Shown piece after piece: positions 43,339-52,735 of a stretch of DNA of 64,000 bases. Both the position numbers and the translations under genes were made by a program. The notes under the pieces were generated by a model, which was not told the DNA's origin, searched no databases, and saw nothing but the letters and a program-made list of their open reading frames with translations. The first letter of the stretch is position 1. The number at the start of each line of letters is the position of its first letter. The stretch covers positions 434,001-498,000 of the forward strand of contig NZ_JAGQDH010000001.1 in the NCBI RefSeq assembly GCF_018069895.1. The letters are read 5' to 3'. Source of the DNA: Roseovarius autotrophicus. Lineage in GTDB: Bacteria; Pseudomonadota; Alphaproteobacteria; Rhodobacterales; Rhodobacteraceae.

Positions 43339-43388
43339 ATATTGGTCGGAGTGAGAGGATTCGAACCTCCGGCCCCTGCCTCCCGAAG
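43339..43388. other. Right attachment site within tRNA-Pro(CGG)
   Basis: A 50-base perfect copy of 35438-35487, covering the tRNA 3' end from the anticodon loop through CCA plus four flanking bases. The tRNA gene stays intact because the element carries this same segment. It is the junction where the element meets the chromosome on the right. Confidence 0.92.
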
Positions 43389-43419
43389 ACAGTGCTCTAC
43401 CAGGCTGAGCTACACTCCG
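43343..43419 (-). tRNA. tRNA-Pro (CGG)
   Basis: A 77-base cloverleaf on the minus strand. The acceptor CGGAGTG pairs with CACTCCG, followed by A and encoded CCA (43345-43343). The anticodon stem CTGTC/GGCAG holds loop TTCGGGA with anticodon CGG. The T arm reads GGAGGTTCGAATCCTC. Its 3' half is the integration target of the element to its left. Confidence 0.97.
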
Positions 43420-43584
43420 ACCGTGAGACGGGCGAATATACCCGACGCGCGGGCTTTGCAAGAGGGACTGCACCCGTGCCGACAGGAATTGCATCACGAA
43501 ACCCGTTCGGACGACCGTCCGCCCCCCTTGCGCTCATGCCCGGCTCCGGGCAAGGAGAGGCGCACCAATCGCAAGGCCCTGCCC

Positions 43585-44619
43585 ATGCCTGTCCGCCTGA
43601 CCAACCTCGCGGCGCTCGCCGCCCTGCCCTTCGACGAGTTCATCGACGTGCGATCTCCGGCGGAATATGCCGAGGATCACCTGCCCGGCGCGGTGAACCT
43701 GCCGGTGCTCTCGGATGACGAGCGCGCCCGGGTGGGCACGATCCATGTGCAGCAGGACCGATTTCTGGCGCGCAAGATCGGCGCGGCACTGGTGGCGCGC
43801 AATGCCGCCGCCCATCTCGAAGGCCCGCTGGCGGATCGTCCGGGCGGCTGGCGGCCGTTGGTCTATTGCTGGCGCGGCGGGCAGCGGTCCGGCGCGTTCA
43901 CCTCTATCCTGCAACAGATCGGTTGGCGCGCGGACACGATCGAAGGCGGCTGGCGCAGCTATCGGCGACTCGTGGTCGCGGCGCTTTATGACAACCCGTT
44001 TCCCTGCCCCGTCGTGCTGATCGACGGCGGCACCGGCAGCGCCAAGACACGGCTGCTGGCGCATCTGGCCGACGAGGGCGCGCAGGTGCTCGATCTCGAG
44101 GCGATGGCCGGGCATCGCGGTTCGGTCTTTGGCCTGATCGGCGCGGCGCAACCCTCGCAAAAGGCGTTCGAGTCAACGCTCGCCGCCGCCATGGCGCGGC
44201 TCGATCCCGCCCGCCCGGTCTTTGTCGAGGCCGAGAGCGCGCGCATCGGCCACATAACCCTGCCCCCGGCACTGGCTATGGCGATGAAGGCGGCCCGCGC
44301 GGTGCGGATTGAGGCGCCGATAGCGGCGCGGGTGGCGCATATCCTCGGGGAATACGCGGACATGATCGCCGACCCGGAGCGGCTCGACACGATCCTCGGG
44401 CGGCTGGTGCGCTATCACGGGTATGCCCAGGTGACCGACTGGCGCGCGCTCGCGGCGACCGAAGCCTTTGCGCCGCTGGTCGAGGCGCTCATCACCACCC
44501 ATTACGACCCACGCTATACCCGCATGAGCCGGGCCGAGGCCGCGCCGCTCGCCCTGCCCGATCTCGCGCCGCCGACGCTGCGCAGCAGCGCCCGGCACCT
44601 GATTGCGCGCTACGCCTAG
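43585..44619 (+). CDS. mnmH: tRNA 2-selenouridine synthase MnmH/SelU
   Basis: A 344-residue two-domain enzyme that replaces sulfur by selenium, through a geranyl intermediate, in wobble uridine of tRNA. The rhodanese domain carries the Cys in VYCWRGGQRSGAF (Cys95), and the P-loop domain has IDGGTGSAKTRLL (about 146-158) followed by DLEAMAGHRGSVFG. MPVRLTNLAAL at 43585 was chosen as start; upstream in-frame codons run across the tRNA region. A selD gene is not in the window. The stop overlaps the dusA stop by 4 bases in convergence. Confidence 0.9.
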   Translation: MPVRLTNLAALAALPFDEFIDVRSPAEYAEDHLPGAVNLPVLSDDERARVGTIHVQQDRFLARKIGAALVARNAAAHLEGPLADRPGGWRPLVYCWRGGQRSGAFTSILQQIGWRADTIEGGWRSYRRLVVAALYDNPFPCPVVLIDGGTGSAKTRLLAHLADEGAQVLDLEAMAGHRGSVFGLIGAAQPSQKAFESTLAAAMARLDPARPVFVEAESARIGHITLPPALAMAMKAARAVRIEAPIAARVAHILGEYADMIADPERLDTILGRLVRYHGYAQVTDWRALAATEAFAPLVEALITTHYDPRYTRMSRAEAAPLALPDLAPPTLRSSARHLIARYA

Positions 44620-45605
44620 GCCGCCGCGCGCACCACCTCGGCCAGCGCGGCCTCTACCAGCTCCGGTCCCGCGCCGGGGCGCACCGCCCCCTCCGACAGC
44701 ATCCGCCGCCAGCCGCGCGCGCCGGGCCGCCCCGCGAAAAGGCCCAGCATGTGCCGCGTGATCTGGTTGAGCCGCCCGCCCGCCATGAGATGCCCCTCGA
44801 TATAGGGCAGCATGGCGCGCACCGCGCCCTCGGCCGTGCTGTCCGGCCCCGGCGCGCCAAAGATCCGCCGGTCGGCAGCGCACAGGATGTCGGCGGGCTG
44901 ATGATAGGCCGCGCGCCCCACCATGACGCCGTCAAGGCCCGAGCCGAGCAGCGCCTCGGCCTCGTCGAGCGAGGTGACGCCGCCATTGATCGACACGTGC
45001 AGGTTGGGAAAGAGCATCTTCATCCGCTGAACGAGACCATAATCGAGCGGCGGGATTTCGCGGTTGTCCTTCGGGCTGAGCCCTTGCAGCCACGCCTTGC
45101 GCGCATGAACGATGACGCGCGTCACCCCCGCCGCCACGATCCGCGACAGAAATTCAGGCAAGATCTCCTCGGGGTCCTGATCATCGACGCCGATGCGGCA
45201 CTTGACCGTCACCTCGCGCGGTTGCGCGTCAATCATCGCGGCACAACACTCGGCCACAAGCGCGGGCTGCGTCATCAGCACCGCGCCGAAGGTGCCCGAT
45301 TGCACCCGGTCCGAGGGGCAGCCGCAATTGAGGTTGATCTCGCCATAGCCCGCCTCCGCCCCCAACTTTGCTGCCTGCGCCAGCTCCGCAGGGTCCGACC
45401 CGCCCAGTTGCAGCGCAACGGGATGCTCCTGCGGGGAATGGTCCAGAAGATGCAACGCCCCGCCCCGCACCAGCGCAGGCGCGGTCACCATCTCGGTATA
45501 AAGCAGCGCGTGACGGCTAAGCTGGCGGTGCAGAGCGCGACAATGCCGGTCCGTCCAGTCCATCATAGGGGCCACGGACAACCTAGTGTGTTGATTTATT
45601 TGCAT
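44616..45605 (-). CDS. dusA: tRNA-dihydrouridine synthase A
   Basis: A 329-residue FMN enzyme that reduces uridines in the tRNA D-loop. Family motifs are SVAPMMDWTDRHCR (10-23), LQLGGSDP, INLNCGCPSDRVQSGTFGA with the catalytic Cys, VKCRIGVDD, VIVHARKAW and SINGGV...GSGLDGVMVGRAAYHQP. Only the first ~9 residues (MQINQHTRL) look atypical. Its 5' end is a known integration hotspot for a family of integrases; an integrase-like remnant lies 112 bases upstream. Confidence 0.94.
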   Translation of the reverse strand: MQINQHTRLSVAPMMDWTDRHCRALHRQLSRHALLYTEMVTAPALVRGGALHLLDHSPQEHPVALQLGGSDPAELAQAAKLGAEAGYGEINLNCGCPSDRVQSGTFGAVLMTQPALVAECCAAMIDAQPREVTVKCRIGVDDQDPEEILPEFLSRIVAAGVTRVIVHARKAWLQGLSPKDNREIPPLDYGLVQRMKMLFPNLHVSINGGVTSLDEAEALLGSGLDGVMVGRAAYHQPADILCAADRRIFGAPGPDSTAEGAVRAMLPYIEGHLMAGGRLNQITRHMLGLFAGRPGARGWRRMLSEGAVRPGAGPELVEAALAEVVRAAA

Positions 45606-45716
45606 TTTGTATCTTCAAACTGTTGGCCTTAGGCCCTGCTACGCGGGGATAGACCCCGATATACCCGAATTTTCCCCTCTGCGACGACTCATTGCACACA
45701 TGAGTCGCACACGAAA

Positions 45717-45957
45717 ATGGCCTCCATCTACCCGCGCTCCCCTCCGGTGCCTGGCTTGCGTCCGGATCAGACGAAAGGGTGGCTCAGGGGGCTGCCACCT
45801 GCAGGCACGTCCATCTCCCGCCTCCAGACCTTTGGCGACCTCATCGACCGATCTATAACCGGTATGTGCGAGGCAGAGAAACCGCCCCGACGCGCGCCAA
45901 GGTCGCCACGCTTACCACGCTCAAGCGCGATCTGGGCAAGGAACGGCTTGGTTACAC
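45717..45957 (+). pseudogene. Decayed tyrosine integrase N-terminal fragment
   Basis: The frame begins MASIYPRS, a common phage/island integrase start, and LQTFGDLIDR is readable in it. Coding sense then moves to another frame (YNRYVRGRETAPTRAKVATLTTLKRDLGKERLG), which looks like the arm-binding/core-binding part of such integrases. At least one frameshift separates the pieces and the catalytic domain is absent. Position just upstream of dusA matches integrases that insert there. A palindrome (GACTCAT...ATGAGTC, 45686-45706) precedes it. Confidence 0.6.
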
Positions 45958-46256
45958 AAAACCCAGCGGCAGGACAGATGGCCATGTCGTGGCCCGCGCG
46001 GCAAGCTTCATGTGCCGGCCGACAGCCGTGCAGGTTTCAAGATCGAGGGCGAGCGCCCGCCTGAAAACCACCTCGGGCGCTGGGGCTGGGCCGTTCCGGA
46101 GGCGGGCAAGCACCCGCTGAACCAGTCCGGGATCGACCGCCTTCACCGCATCCTGATCGGCGATGATCGCCTGACCCCCATCGGCTTTCGCGACGACGGG
46201 ATCTTTCCGGGAGAGAGGGACCACAACAACCAACCGTTGCCCGGGTTCCTCAACCC
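45958..46256 (+). pseudogene. Decayed Fic-family N-terminal fragment
   Basis: After the integrase fragment, the reading AASFMCRPTA passes by a one-base shift near 46020 into DSRAGFKIEGERPPENHLGRWGWAVPEAGKHPL and GFRDDGIFPGERDHNNQPLPGF. This resembles the N-terminal region of a Fic-like protein family (two-part, preceding the HPFxxGNGR motif), which is itself missing. The frame then ends in low-quality sequence. It is probably a leftover of the same decayed island. The family match rests on recall. Confidence 0.5.
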
Positions 46257-46346
46257 CGCCGATGAAATGCATGCGACGGTATACTCTTTCTGCGCTGCCG
46301 CGTCGCTGATATAGAAGTGCCACACACACCCTGTCAGGAGCACCCC

Positions 46347-47561
46347 ATGTCGAAGATCAAGGTAGACAACCCCATCGTCGAAATGGATGGCGACGAGATG
46401 ACCCGCATCATCTGGGCCTTCATCAAGCAGAAACTCGTCCTCCCCTATCTCGATCTTGACCTGCTCTATTACGATCTCGGCATCGAGGAACGCGACCGCA
46501 CCGAGGACCGCATCACCATCGACGCCGCCGAAAAGACGCTTGAAACCGGCGTCGCTGTCAAATGCGCCACGATCACGCCCGACGAGGCACGCGTCGAGGA
46601 ATTCGGCCTGAAGAAGATGTGGAAGTCGCCCAATGGCACGATCCGCAACATCCTTGGCGGGGTGGTGTTCCGCGCGCCGATCATCTGCCGCAACGTGCCG
46701 CGTCTCGTGCCCGGCTGGACCAAACCGATCGTGATCGGTCGCCACGCCTTTGGCGACCAGTACAAGGCCACGGACATGAAATTCCCCGGCCCCGGCACGC
46801 TCAGCATGAAATTCGTGGGCGAGGACGGCACCGTGATCGAGGAAGAGGTGTTCCGCGCGCCCTCCTCGGGCGTCTACATGGGCATGTACAACCTCGACGC
46901 CTCGATCATCGACTTCGCCCGCGCCAGCATGAATTACGCGCTCGATCTGGGCTGGCCGCTTTACCTCAGCACGAAGAACACCATCCTCAAGCAATATGAC
47001 GGGCAGTTCATGGCTCTCTTTCAGAAGGTCTATGAAGCGGAATTCAAGGAACGCTTCGAGGCGGCGGGGATCGAATACCAGCACCGCCTGATCGACGATA
47101 TGGTGGCCTGCGCGATGAAATGGAACGGCGGCTTCGTCTGGGCGTGCAAGAACTATGACGGCGATGTGCAGTCCGACACCGTGGCGCAGGGCTTCGGCTC
47201 GCTCGGCCTGATGACCTCGCAACTGCTGACGCCAGACGGCAGGATCATGGAGGCCGAGGCCGCCCATGGCACCGTCACCCGCCACTATCGCCAACACCAG
47301 CGCGGCGAGGCGACATCGACCAATTCCATCGCTTCGATCTACGCCTGGACCGGCGCGCTGAGGCATCGTGCCAAACTCGACGGCAACGAGCCGCTGCGCC
47401 ATTTCGCCGAAACGCTGGAGCGGGTCGTGGTCGAGACCGTCGAATCGGGCCACATGACCAAGGATCTTGCCCTTCTTGTCGGCCCCGATCAGGGCTGGCT
47501 GACCACCATGGGCTTTCTTGAAAAGGTGGCCACGAATCTCGACGCGGCGCTTGGGGGCTGA
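46347..47561 (+). CDS. icd: NADP-dependent isocitrate dehydrogenase
   Basis: A 404-residue dimeric eukaryote-like isocitrate dehydrogenase (TCA cycle, isocitrate to 2-oxoglutarate). The start [23 protein letters not shown] is diagnostic. Substrate-binding [19 protein letters not shown], the Asp metal ligands in IDDMVA and YDGDVQSD, and the NADP-binding [13 protein letters not shown] are intact. CAGGAG precedes the ATG at 46347. It is monocistronic, followed 70 bases on by the YfgM-like gene. Confidence 0.97.
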   Translation: MSKIKVDNPIVEMDGDEMTRIIWAFIKQKLVLPYLDLDLLYYDLGIEERDRTEDRITIDAAEKTLETGVAVKCATITPDEARVEEFGLKKMWKSPNGTIRNILGGVVFRAPIICRNVPRLVPGWTKPIVIGRHAFGDQYKATDMKFPGPGTLSMKFVGEDGTVIEEEVFRAPSSGVYMGMYNLDASIIDFARASMNYALDLGWPLYLSTKNTILKQYDGQFMALFQKVYEAEFKERFEAAGIEYQHRLIDDMVACAMKWNGGFVWACKNYDGDVQSDTVAQGFGSLGLMTSQLLTPDGRIMEAEAAHGTVTRHYRQHQRGEATSTNSIASIYAWTGALRHRAKLDGNEPLRHFAETLERVVVETVESGHMTKDLALLVGPDQGWLTTMGFLEKVATNLDAALGG

Positions 47562-47631
47562 ACGGCACGCACCCCTTGGCAGGGCCCGACCTACACGGTA
47601 AGAGGGGCGGAAATCCGGGAAGGGGTGCGGC

Positions 47632-48318
47632 GTGAGCAATACCGACAGTTTCATCGAGGAAGTCACCGAAGAGGTGCGCCGCGACCGGCTTTACGCACTG
47701 ATGCGCCGCTATGGCTGGATCGCAGTGCTGGCGATCCTGCTGCTGGTGGGGGGCGCGGCCTGGAACGAGTGGCGCAAGGCGCAGGCGCAGGCCCGCGCCG
47801 AGGCCTTTGGCGACGCCATTCTCGCCGCGCTGGCCGTCCCCGAGAGCGAGGGCCGCGCGCACGCGCTGGACGCCATCGAGGCCCCCGGCCCCGGCGGCGC
47901 GGCGGTGCGCGACCTTCTCGCCGCCTCCGAGCGTACAGAGTCCGACCCGGCGGGCGCGGCTGCGCAGCTTCTGGCCGTGGCTGACCGCACCGGCGTGCCG
48001 CCGGTCTATCAGCAGATCGCCACACTCAAGGCGGTGGCCCTGCCCGGATCGGGACTGAGCGCCGAGGAGCGCCGCGCGCGTCTTGCGCCCTTTGCCGCAA
48101 GCACCGGCCTTTTGCGGCTTCTGGCCGAGGAACAGCTTGCGCTCATCGACATCGAGACCGGCGCGCGCGAAGCCGCGCTTGACCGACTGGCGGCGCTGGC
48201 CATGGATGCCGAGGCGACTGCGGCCTTGCGTCGCCGCGTCACACAGGTGATTGTGGCGCTGGGTGAGGACCCGCCTGAAATGCGGGGCCTGAGTGACGAT
48301 CTGCCCGCCGGTCAATAA
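47632..48318 (+). CDS. YfgM-like single-pass TPR protein
   Basis: A 228-residue protein. A cytosolic N-terminus (MSNTDSFIEEVTEEVRRDRLYALMRRYG) precedes one transmembrane helix (WIAVLAILLLVGGAAW), then a periplasmic Ala-rich helical TPR-like domain. This is the topology of YfgM, a SecYEG-associated protein placed between membrane insertion and BamB in many genomes. Here it is followed by a BamB-like gene and Der, the usual order. The GTG start at 47632 has GGGAAGGGG upstream. It overlaps nothing, ending 34 bases before the next start. Confidence 0.85.
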   Translation: MSNTDSFIEEVTEEVRRDRLYALMRRYGWIAVLAILLLVGGAAWNEWRKAQAQARAEAFGDAILAALAVPESEGRAHALDAIEAPGPGGAAVRDLLAASERTESDPAGAAAQLLAVADRTGVPPVYQQIATLKAVALPGSGLSAEERRARLAPFAASTGLLRLLAEEQLALIDIETGAREAALDRLAALAMDAEATAALRRRVTQVIVALGEDPPEMRGLSDDLPAGQ

Positions 48319-48352
48319 GGCGACGCAGCACAAGGGACGAACGGGGGCGGCA

Positions 48353-49684
48353 GTGGTAACGGCGAAAACGGTTCTGATCGGGGCGCTTGCGGCCCTTGTC
48401 CTCGCGGGATGCGCCAAGAAGGATCCCGTCCTTCCCGGTGAGCGCGAGAATATCCGCGACGTGCTCCAGACAGAGGCGCGCCGCGCTCAGGCCAGCGAGA
48501 CGCCGGTGAACCGCGCCCTGCCCCTCGCGCTACCCGCCGCAGAGCTCAATCCCGAGTGGCGCCAGCGCCACGGCACGCCGATCGGGCGCACGGCGCATCC
48601 CGCGCTGTCCTCTGCGCCCGCACTGGCCTGGGCGGCCAGTATCGGCACCGGAGACGGACGGCGCGTGCGCATCACCGCCGATCCAGTGGTGGCTGGCGGA
48701 CGCATCTTCACCCTTGATGCGCTGGCGCGCGTGACGGCGGTCTCGACCGCTGGTCAGGTGCTGTGGACGCGCGACCTGACCCCGCCGAACCAGAGCAGCA
48801 CCAGCGCCTCGGGCGGCGGGCTGGCCTTTGGCGAGGGCAAGCTTTTCGTGGTGTCGAATTTCGGTCTGATCTCGGCGCTCGATGCGGTCACGGGCGCGGT
48901 GATCTGGCAGCAGAAACTCGATGCGCCCACCACCGCCGCGCCTTCGGTGCATGACGGCCTTGTCTATGTCGTCGCGGGCGACGAGGTCGCCTGGGCGATC
49001 GAGACCGATACGGGCCGCGTGCGCTGGCAATTGTCCGGCACGCCCGACATCCATAACGTGCTGGGCGGCCCGGCCCCCGCAATCACCGACAAATACGTGG
49101 TTTTCGCCTTCGGCGCGGGCGAGGTCCAGGGCGCATTCCGCAAGGGTGGCCTGCGCCTCTGGGACGCGCAGATCGCCGGAGAGCGGCGCGGCGTGGCCAG
49201 CGGGCGCGTGCGCGACATAACCGGCGATCCGGTAGTGATGGGCGACCGGGTCTTTGTCGGAAGCCATGCCGGGCGCATGGTCGCCCTCGGCATCGGCAGC
49301 GGCAAGCGCCTCTGGACCGCCGAGGAAGGTCCGCTCAACCCGGTCTGGCCTGCGGGCGACTCGATTTTCCTGATCAGCGACCGCAACGAACTCGTGCGCC
49401 TCTCGGCCGAGGATGGTAGCCGCATCTGGGGCCACGCCCTGCCGCTGTTCACGGAACGCAGGCCCAAGCGGCAAGCCCAGATCGTCGGTCATTACGGGCC
49501 GGTTCTGGCAGGCGGACAACTCGTCGTCGCCTCGGCGGATGGCAAGCTGCGCCTTTTCGATCCTGTCTCCGGTCAGCAGGTGCGCGGAATCGACCTGCCC
49601 GGTGGCGCCACCTCCAACCCCGTGGTGGCGGGCGGCACGCTTTATGTCGTCACGAAAAAGGGGCAGCTTCTGGCTTTCCGTTAA
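48353..49684 (+). CDS. bamB: BamB-like beta-propeller lipoprotein
   Basis: A 443-residue lipoprotein. The GTG start at 48353 gives a signal sequence ending LVLAGCAKK, with the lipobox Cys about 19. The rest consists of PQQ-like propeller repeats (for example AVSTAGQVLWTRDL, ALDAVTGAVIWQQKL, AIETDTGRVRWQL, ALGIGSGKRLWTA, AEDGSRIWGHAL). BamB is the outer-membrane-protein assembly subunit that helps BamA receive substrates. Together with the BamE-like gene (9659) it shows the window holds two accessory BAM parts. der follows 48 bases on. Confidence 0.92.
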   Translation: MVTAKTVLIGALAALVLAGCAKKDPVLPGERENIRDVLQTEARRAQASETPVNRALPLALPAAELNPEWRQRHGTPIGRTAHPALSSAPALAWAASIGTGDGRRVRITADPVVAGGRIFTLDALARVTAVSTAGQVLWTRDLTPPNQSSTSASGGGLAFGEGKLFVVSNFGLISALDAVTGAVIWQQKLDAPTTAAPSVHDGLVYVVAGDEVAWAIETDTGRVRWQLSGTPDIHNVLGGPAPAITDKYVVFAFGAGEVQGAFRKGGLRLWDAQIAGERRGVASGRVRDITGDPVVMGDRVFVGSHAGRMVALGIGSGKRLWTAEEGPLNPVWPAGDSIFLISDRNELVRLSAEDGSRIWGHALPLFTERRPKRQAQIVGHYGPVLAGGQLVVASADGKLRLFDPVSGQQVRGIDLPGGATSNPVVAGGTLYVVTKKGQLLAFR

Positions 49685-49732
49685 GCGCGCGATCTAGTAT
49701 GACCGCCGTCTGACCGGCAGGAGCGTCGATCC

Positions 49733-51181
49733 ATGTCCTTTACTCTCGCAATCGTGGGGCGGCCCAATGTGGGCAAGTCCACGCTGTTCAACCGCCTTGT
49801 CGGCAAGCGCCTCGCGCTGGTCGATGACCGCCCCGGCGTCACGCGCGACCTGCGCGAGGGCGCGGCGCGTCTGGGCGATCTGCGTTTTACCGTGATCGAC
49901 ACGGCGGGGCTGGAAGAGGTCACCGACGAGAGCCTTCAGGGCCGGATGCGAAAGCTCACCGAACGCGCGGTCGATATGGCCGATATCTGCCTCTTCGTGA
50001 TCGACGCGCGCGCGGGCGTGACCCCCACGGATGAGGTCTTTGCCGACATCCTGCGCAGGCGCTCGGCCCATGTCATCCTTGCCGCCAACAAATCCGAAGG
50101 TTCCGCCGCCGATGCGGGCGTGTTCGAATCCTATGGGCTCGGTCTCGGCGATCCCATCCGCCTTTCCGCCGAGCATGGCGAGGGCATGAATGAACTTTAT
50201 GCCCGCCTCATGCCGCTCTCGGACGCATTCGCCGCCCGCGCCGAGGCCGAGGCCCCCGAAACCGACGTGCTGATCGACACCGACGTGAGCGACGAAGACG
50301 CCGCCCCCGAATGGCGCCCGACGCCCGCACGCCCGCTTCAAGTGGCGGTAGTCGGCCGGCCCAATGCCGGGAAATCCACGCTGATCAACAAGATACTGGG
50401 CGAGGATCGGCTTCTGACCGGCCCCGAGGCCGGCATCACCCGCGACGCGATCTCGCTCCGCCTCGACTGGGACGGGCTGCCGATGCGCATCTTCGATACC
50501 GCCGGAATGCGCAAGAAGGCCAAGGTTCAGGACAAGCTGGAAAAGCTCTCGGTTTCCGACGGGTTGCGCGCGGTCAAGTTCGCCGAGGTGGTCGTGGTCC
50601 TGCTCGACGCCGCCATTCCCTTCGAGCAGCAGGATCTGCGCATCGCCGATCTGGCCGAACGCGAGGGACGCGCCGTCGTGGTGGCGGTCAACAAATGGGA
50701 CGTGGAAGAGGACCGGCAGGGCAAGCTGCGTACCTTGAAAGAAGCGTTCGACCGGCTCTTGCCGCAATTGCGCGGCGCGCCACTGGTCACGGTCTCGGCC
50801 AAGACCGGCAAGGGGCTGGACCGGCTGCGCGAGGCGGTGGAAAAGGCGCACGAGGTCTGGAACCGCCGTGTGCCCACGGCACAGCTCAACCGCTGGCTGG
50901 TGGGAATGCTGGAACAGCACCCGCCGCCCGCGCCCGGCGGTCGCCGTGTCAAGCTCCGCTACATCACCCAGGCCAAGACCCGCCCGCCGGGATTCGTGGT
51001 GATGTGCAGCCATCCCGACAAGCTGCCCGACAGCTACACGCGCTATCTTGTCAACGGGTTGCGCGAAGCCTTCGACATGCCGGGCACGCCGATCCGGCTC
51101 TATGTGCGCGGGCAGTCGGACAAGAACCCCTACAAGGACCGCAAGAAACCGGGGCCGTCACGCCTGCGCAAGCATCTCTAG
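49733..51181 (+). CDS. der: Ribosome biogenesis GTPase Der
   Basis: A 482-residue double GTPase. G1 motifs are GRPNVGKST (8-16) and GRPNAGKST (about 206-214), with DTAG, NKSEG and NKWD in each repeat, and a KH-like C-terminal domain ([50 protein letters not shown]). The motif FxxAxxKxG-like end [12 protein letters not shown] is typical. Der is required for 50S subunit maturation. Its start has a GGAGCG site. Confidence 0.97.
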   Translation: MSFTLAIVGRPNVGKSTLFNRLVGKRLALVDDRPGVTRDLREGAARLGDLRFTVIDTAGLEEVTDESLQGRMRKLTERAVDMADICLFVIDARAGVTPTDEVFADILRRRSAHVILAANKSEGSAADAGVFESYGLGLGDPIRLSAEHGEGMNELYARLMPLSDAFAARAEAEAPETDVLIDTDVSDEDAAPEWRPTPARPLQVAVVGRPNAGKSTLINKILGEDRLLTGPEAGITRDAISLRLDWDGLPMRIFDTAGMRKKAKVQDKLEKLSVSDGLRAVKFAEVVVVLLDAAIPFEQQDLRIADLAEREGRAVVVAVNKWDVEEDRQGKLRTLKEAFDRLLPQLRGAPLVTVSAKTGKGLDRLREAVEKAHEVWNRRVPTAQLNRWLVGMLEQHPPPAPGGRRVKLRYITQAKTRPPGFVVMCSHPDKLPDSYTRYLVNGLREAFDMPGTPIRLYVRGQSDKNPYKDRKKPGPSRLRKHL

Positions 51182-51213
51182 GCCGGGGGCGCCCCCCGAA
51201 GCGCGGCCCCTGC

Positions 51214-52224
51214 CTAGCCGCCCGTATGGCTCATGTGCCGCGACACGCGGCCATCGACGCTCTGGCGGGAATAGTCGAAATCGTGGCCCTTCGGTTTCAT
51301 CGCGATCGCTGCCCGGATCGCCGCCTCCAGGGGCGCGTCGTCGCGGGGGTTGTTGCGCAGGGCCGCGCGCAGGTCGGCCATGTCATCCTGCCCCAGACAC
51401 ATGAACAATTCGCCCGTGCAGGTCAGCCGCACGCGGTTGCAGCTTTCGCAGAAATTATGCGTGAGCGGCGTGATGAAACCGATCTTCTGCCCGGTCTCCT
51501 CCAGCCGCACATAGCGCGCCGGCCCGCCGGTGCGCTCGGCCAGATCGCTCAGCGTATAATGCTCCGCCAGCCGCGCGCGCAGATCGCTCAGCTTCCAGTA
51601 CTGGCCCAGCCGGTCCTCGTTGCCGATATCGCCCATGGGCATGACCTCGATAAAGGTCAGGTCCATGTCGCGGCTCTTGCACCAGTCCACCAGGGCGAAA
51701 AGCTCGTCCTCGTTGAAGCCCTTGAGCGCCACGGTGTTGATCTTGACGCGCAAACCCGCCGCCTGCGCCGCGTCGATACCGCGCAAGACCTGCGGCAACC
51801 GCCCCCAACGGGTGATGTCGGCGAATTTCTGCTCGTCGAGCGTATCGAGCGAGACATTGACCCGCCGCACCCCCGCAGCATGGAGGTCCGCCGCAAAGCG
51901 CTCCAGCTGAGAACCGTTGGTGGTCAGCGTCAATTCCTTGAGACGGCCCGCCTCAAGATGCCGCGTCATGGCATTGAAAAATGTCATGATCCCCTTGCGC
52001 ACCAGCGGCTCTCCGCCGGTGATCCGCAGCTTCTCCACCCCGAGCCGGATGAAGGTGGAACACATGCGGTCAAGCTCCTCCAGCGTCAGAAGCTCCTTCT
52101 TCGGCAGAAAGGTCATGTTCTCCGACATGCAATAGACGCAGCGAAAATCGCAGCGGTCGGTGACGGAGACACGCAGATAGGAGATGGCGCGCTGAAACGG
52201 GTCGATGAGCGGGGCGTCTGTCAT
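51214..52224 (-). CDS. moaA: GTP 3',8-cyclase MoaA (molybdopterin synthesis)
   Basis: A 336-residue radical SAM enzyme that starts molybdenum cofactor synthesis from GTP. The first Fe-S cluster Cys are 25, 29 and 32 ([15 protein letters not shown]) and the C-terminal cluster cysteines are in [20 protein letters not shown]. The C-terminal GG (SHTGG) needed for activity with MoaC is present. [20 protein letters not shown] and VSLDTLD complete the family pattern. It is converging with der; the next moa genes are not here. The start [10 protein letters not shown] is standard. Confidence 0.96.
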   Translation of the reverse strand: MTDAPLIDPFQRAISYLRVSVTDRCDFRCVYCMSENMTFLPKKELLTLEELDRMCSTFIRLGVEKLRITGGEPLVRKGIMTFFNAMTRHLEAGRLKELTLTTNGSQLERFAADLHAAGVRRVNVSLDTLDEQKFADITRWGRLPQVLRGIDAAQAAGLRVKINTVALKGFNEDELFALVDWCKSRDMDLTFIEVMPMGDIGNEDRLGQYWKLSDLRARLAEHYTLSDLAERTGGPARYVRLEETGQKIGFITPLTHNFCESCNRVRLTCTGELFMCLGQDDMADLRAALRNNPRDDAPLEAAIRAAIAMKPKGHDFDYSRQSVDGRVSRHMSHTGG

Positions 52225-52325
52225 GGTGCAAACCTATTCCCGCGCCCGCGCTGCGGCAAGGGGGATATGCGTGCAGGGTCATCTTGTCCGTTGCGGGGCG
52301 CATTGCGCGGCGTTACCCTGTCATT

Positions 52326-52730
52326 ATGGCTATGAGCTTGCGTTTTTCCCTTGTATTTCTGCTTCTCGGCGGCTGTTCACTGATCGAGCCGCACGCCACG
52401 ACCGCCGCCCCGCCGCCTGACGCGGTTGTGATCGACACACCCGAGACCGCGCCCGCCGCCCCGCAACCGCCCCGCGCGATCCTGCCCGCAACCACCGTCG
52501 CCTCGCTCGGAGATGTGCGCGAGGCGGGGCTGTGGATGCGCACGCCTCTCGTCTCAGAGCCCATGCGCGGCACGGTGCGCGACCCAGCCACCGGACGCTC
52601 GGTCACGCTCGATCTCATCCCCATCGAAGGCGCGCCGGGCGCGGGCAGCCGCCTGTCGCTTGCCGCCTATCAGGCACTTGGCCTGCCGCTCACCGCGTTG
52701 CCGGAACTGAGGGTGTCGGCGGGGGGGTGA
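52326..52730 (+). CDS. Putative small lipoprotein of unknown function
   Basis: A 134-residue protein. From the start at 52326 the sequence MAMSLRFSLVFLLLGGCSL gives a lipobox LLGGC with Cys about 17, then a Pro/Thr-rich linker and a conserved-looking middle (TTVASLGDVREAGLWMRTPLVSEPMRGTVRDPATGRSVTLDLIP). Its end RLSLAAYQALGLPLTALPELRVSAGG matches small rhodobacterial proteins that databases sometimes label loosely. Function is unknown. It stands between moaA (divergent) and glmS (converging, 5 bases away). Confidence 0.72.
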   Translation: MAMSLRFSLVFLLLGGCSLIEPHATTAAPPPDAVVIDTPETAPAAPQPPRAILPATTVASLGDVREAGLWMRTPLVSEPMRGTVRDPATGRSVTLDLIPIEGAPGAGSRLSLAAYQALGLPLTALPELRVSAGG

Positions 52731-52735
52731 GCCGG

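Larger units (their letters stand above)
35438..43388. mobile_element. Integrated phage-satellite-like element in tRNA-Pro(CGG)
   Basis: An element of about 7.95 kb bounded by 50-bp identical direct repeats (35438-35487 and 43339-43388) that are the 3' part of a tRNA-Pro gene. It carries integrase, excisionase-like HTH, major capsid protein, ClpP-like head protease, an XRE regulator, an AlpA-like regulator, two tandem winged-helix replication-type genes, an iteron cluster and several unknowns. Two further repeat families lie inside both ends. No portal, terminase, tail, lysis or primase-helicase gene is present. This is the composition expected of a satellite that depends on a helper; a deleted prophage is the alternative. 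Confidence 0.85.

Noticed and set aside
43206..43718. Frame across the tRNA-Pro and into mnmH
   Set aside because: It reads through a tRNA gene and is out of frame with the rhodanese domain of mnmH.
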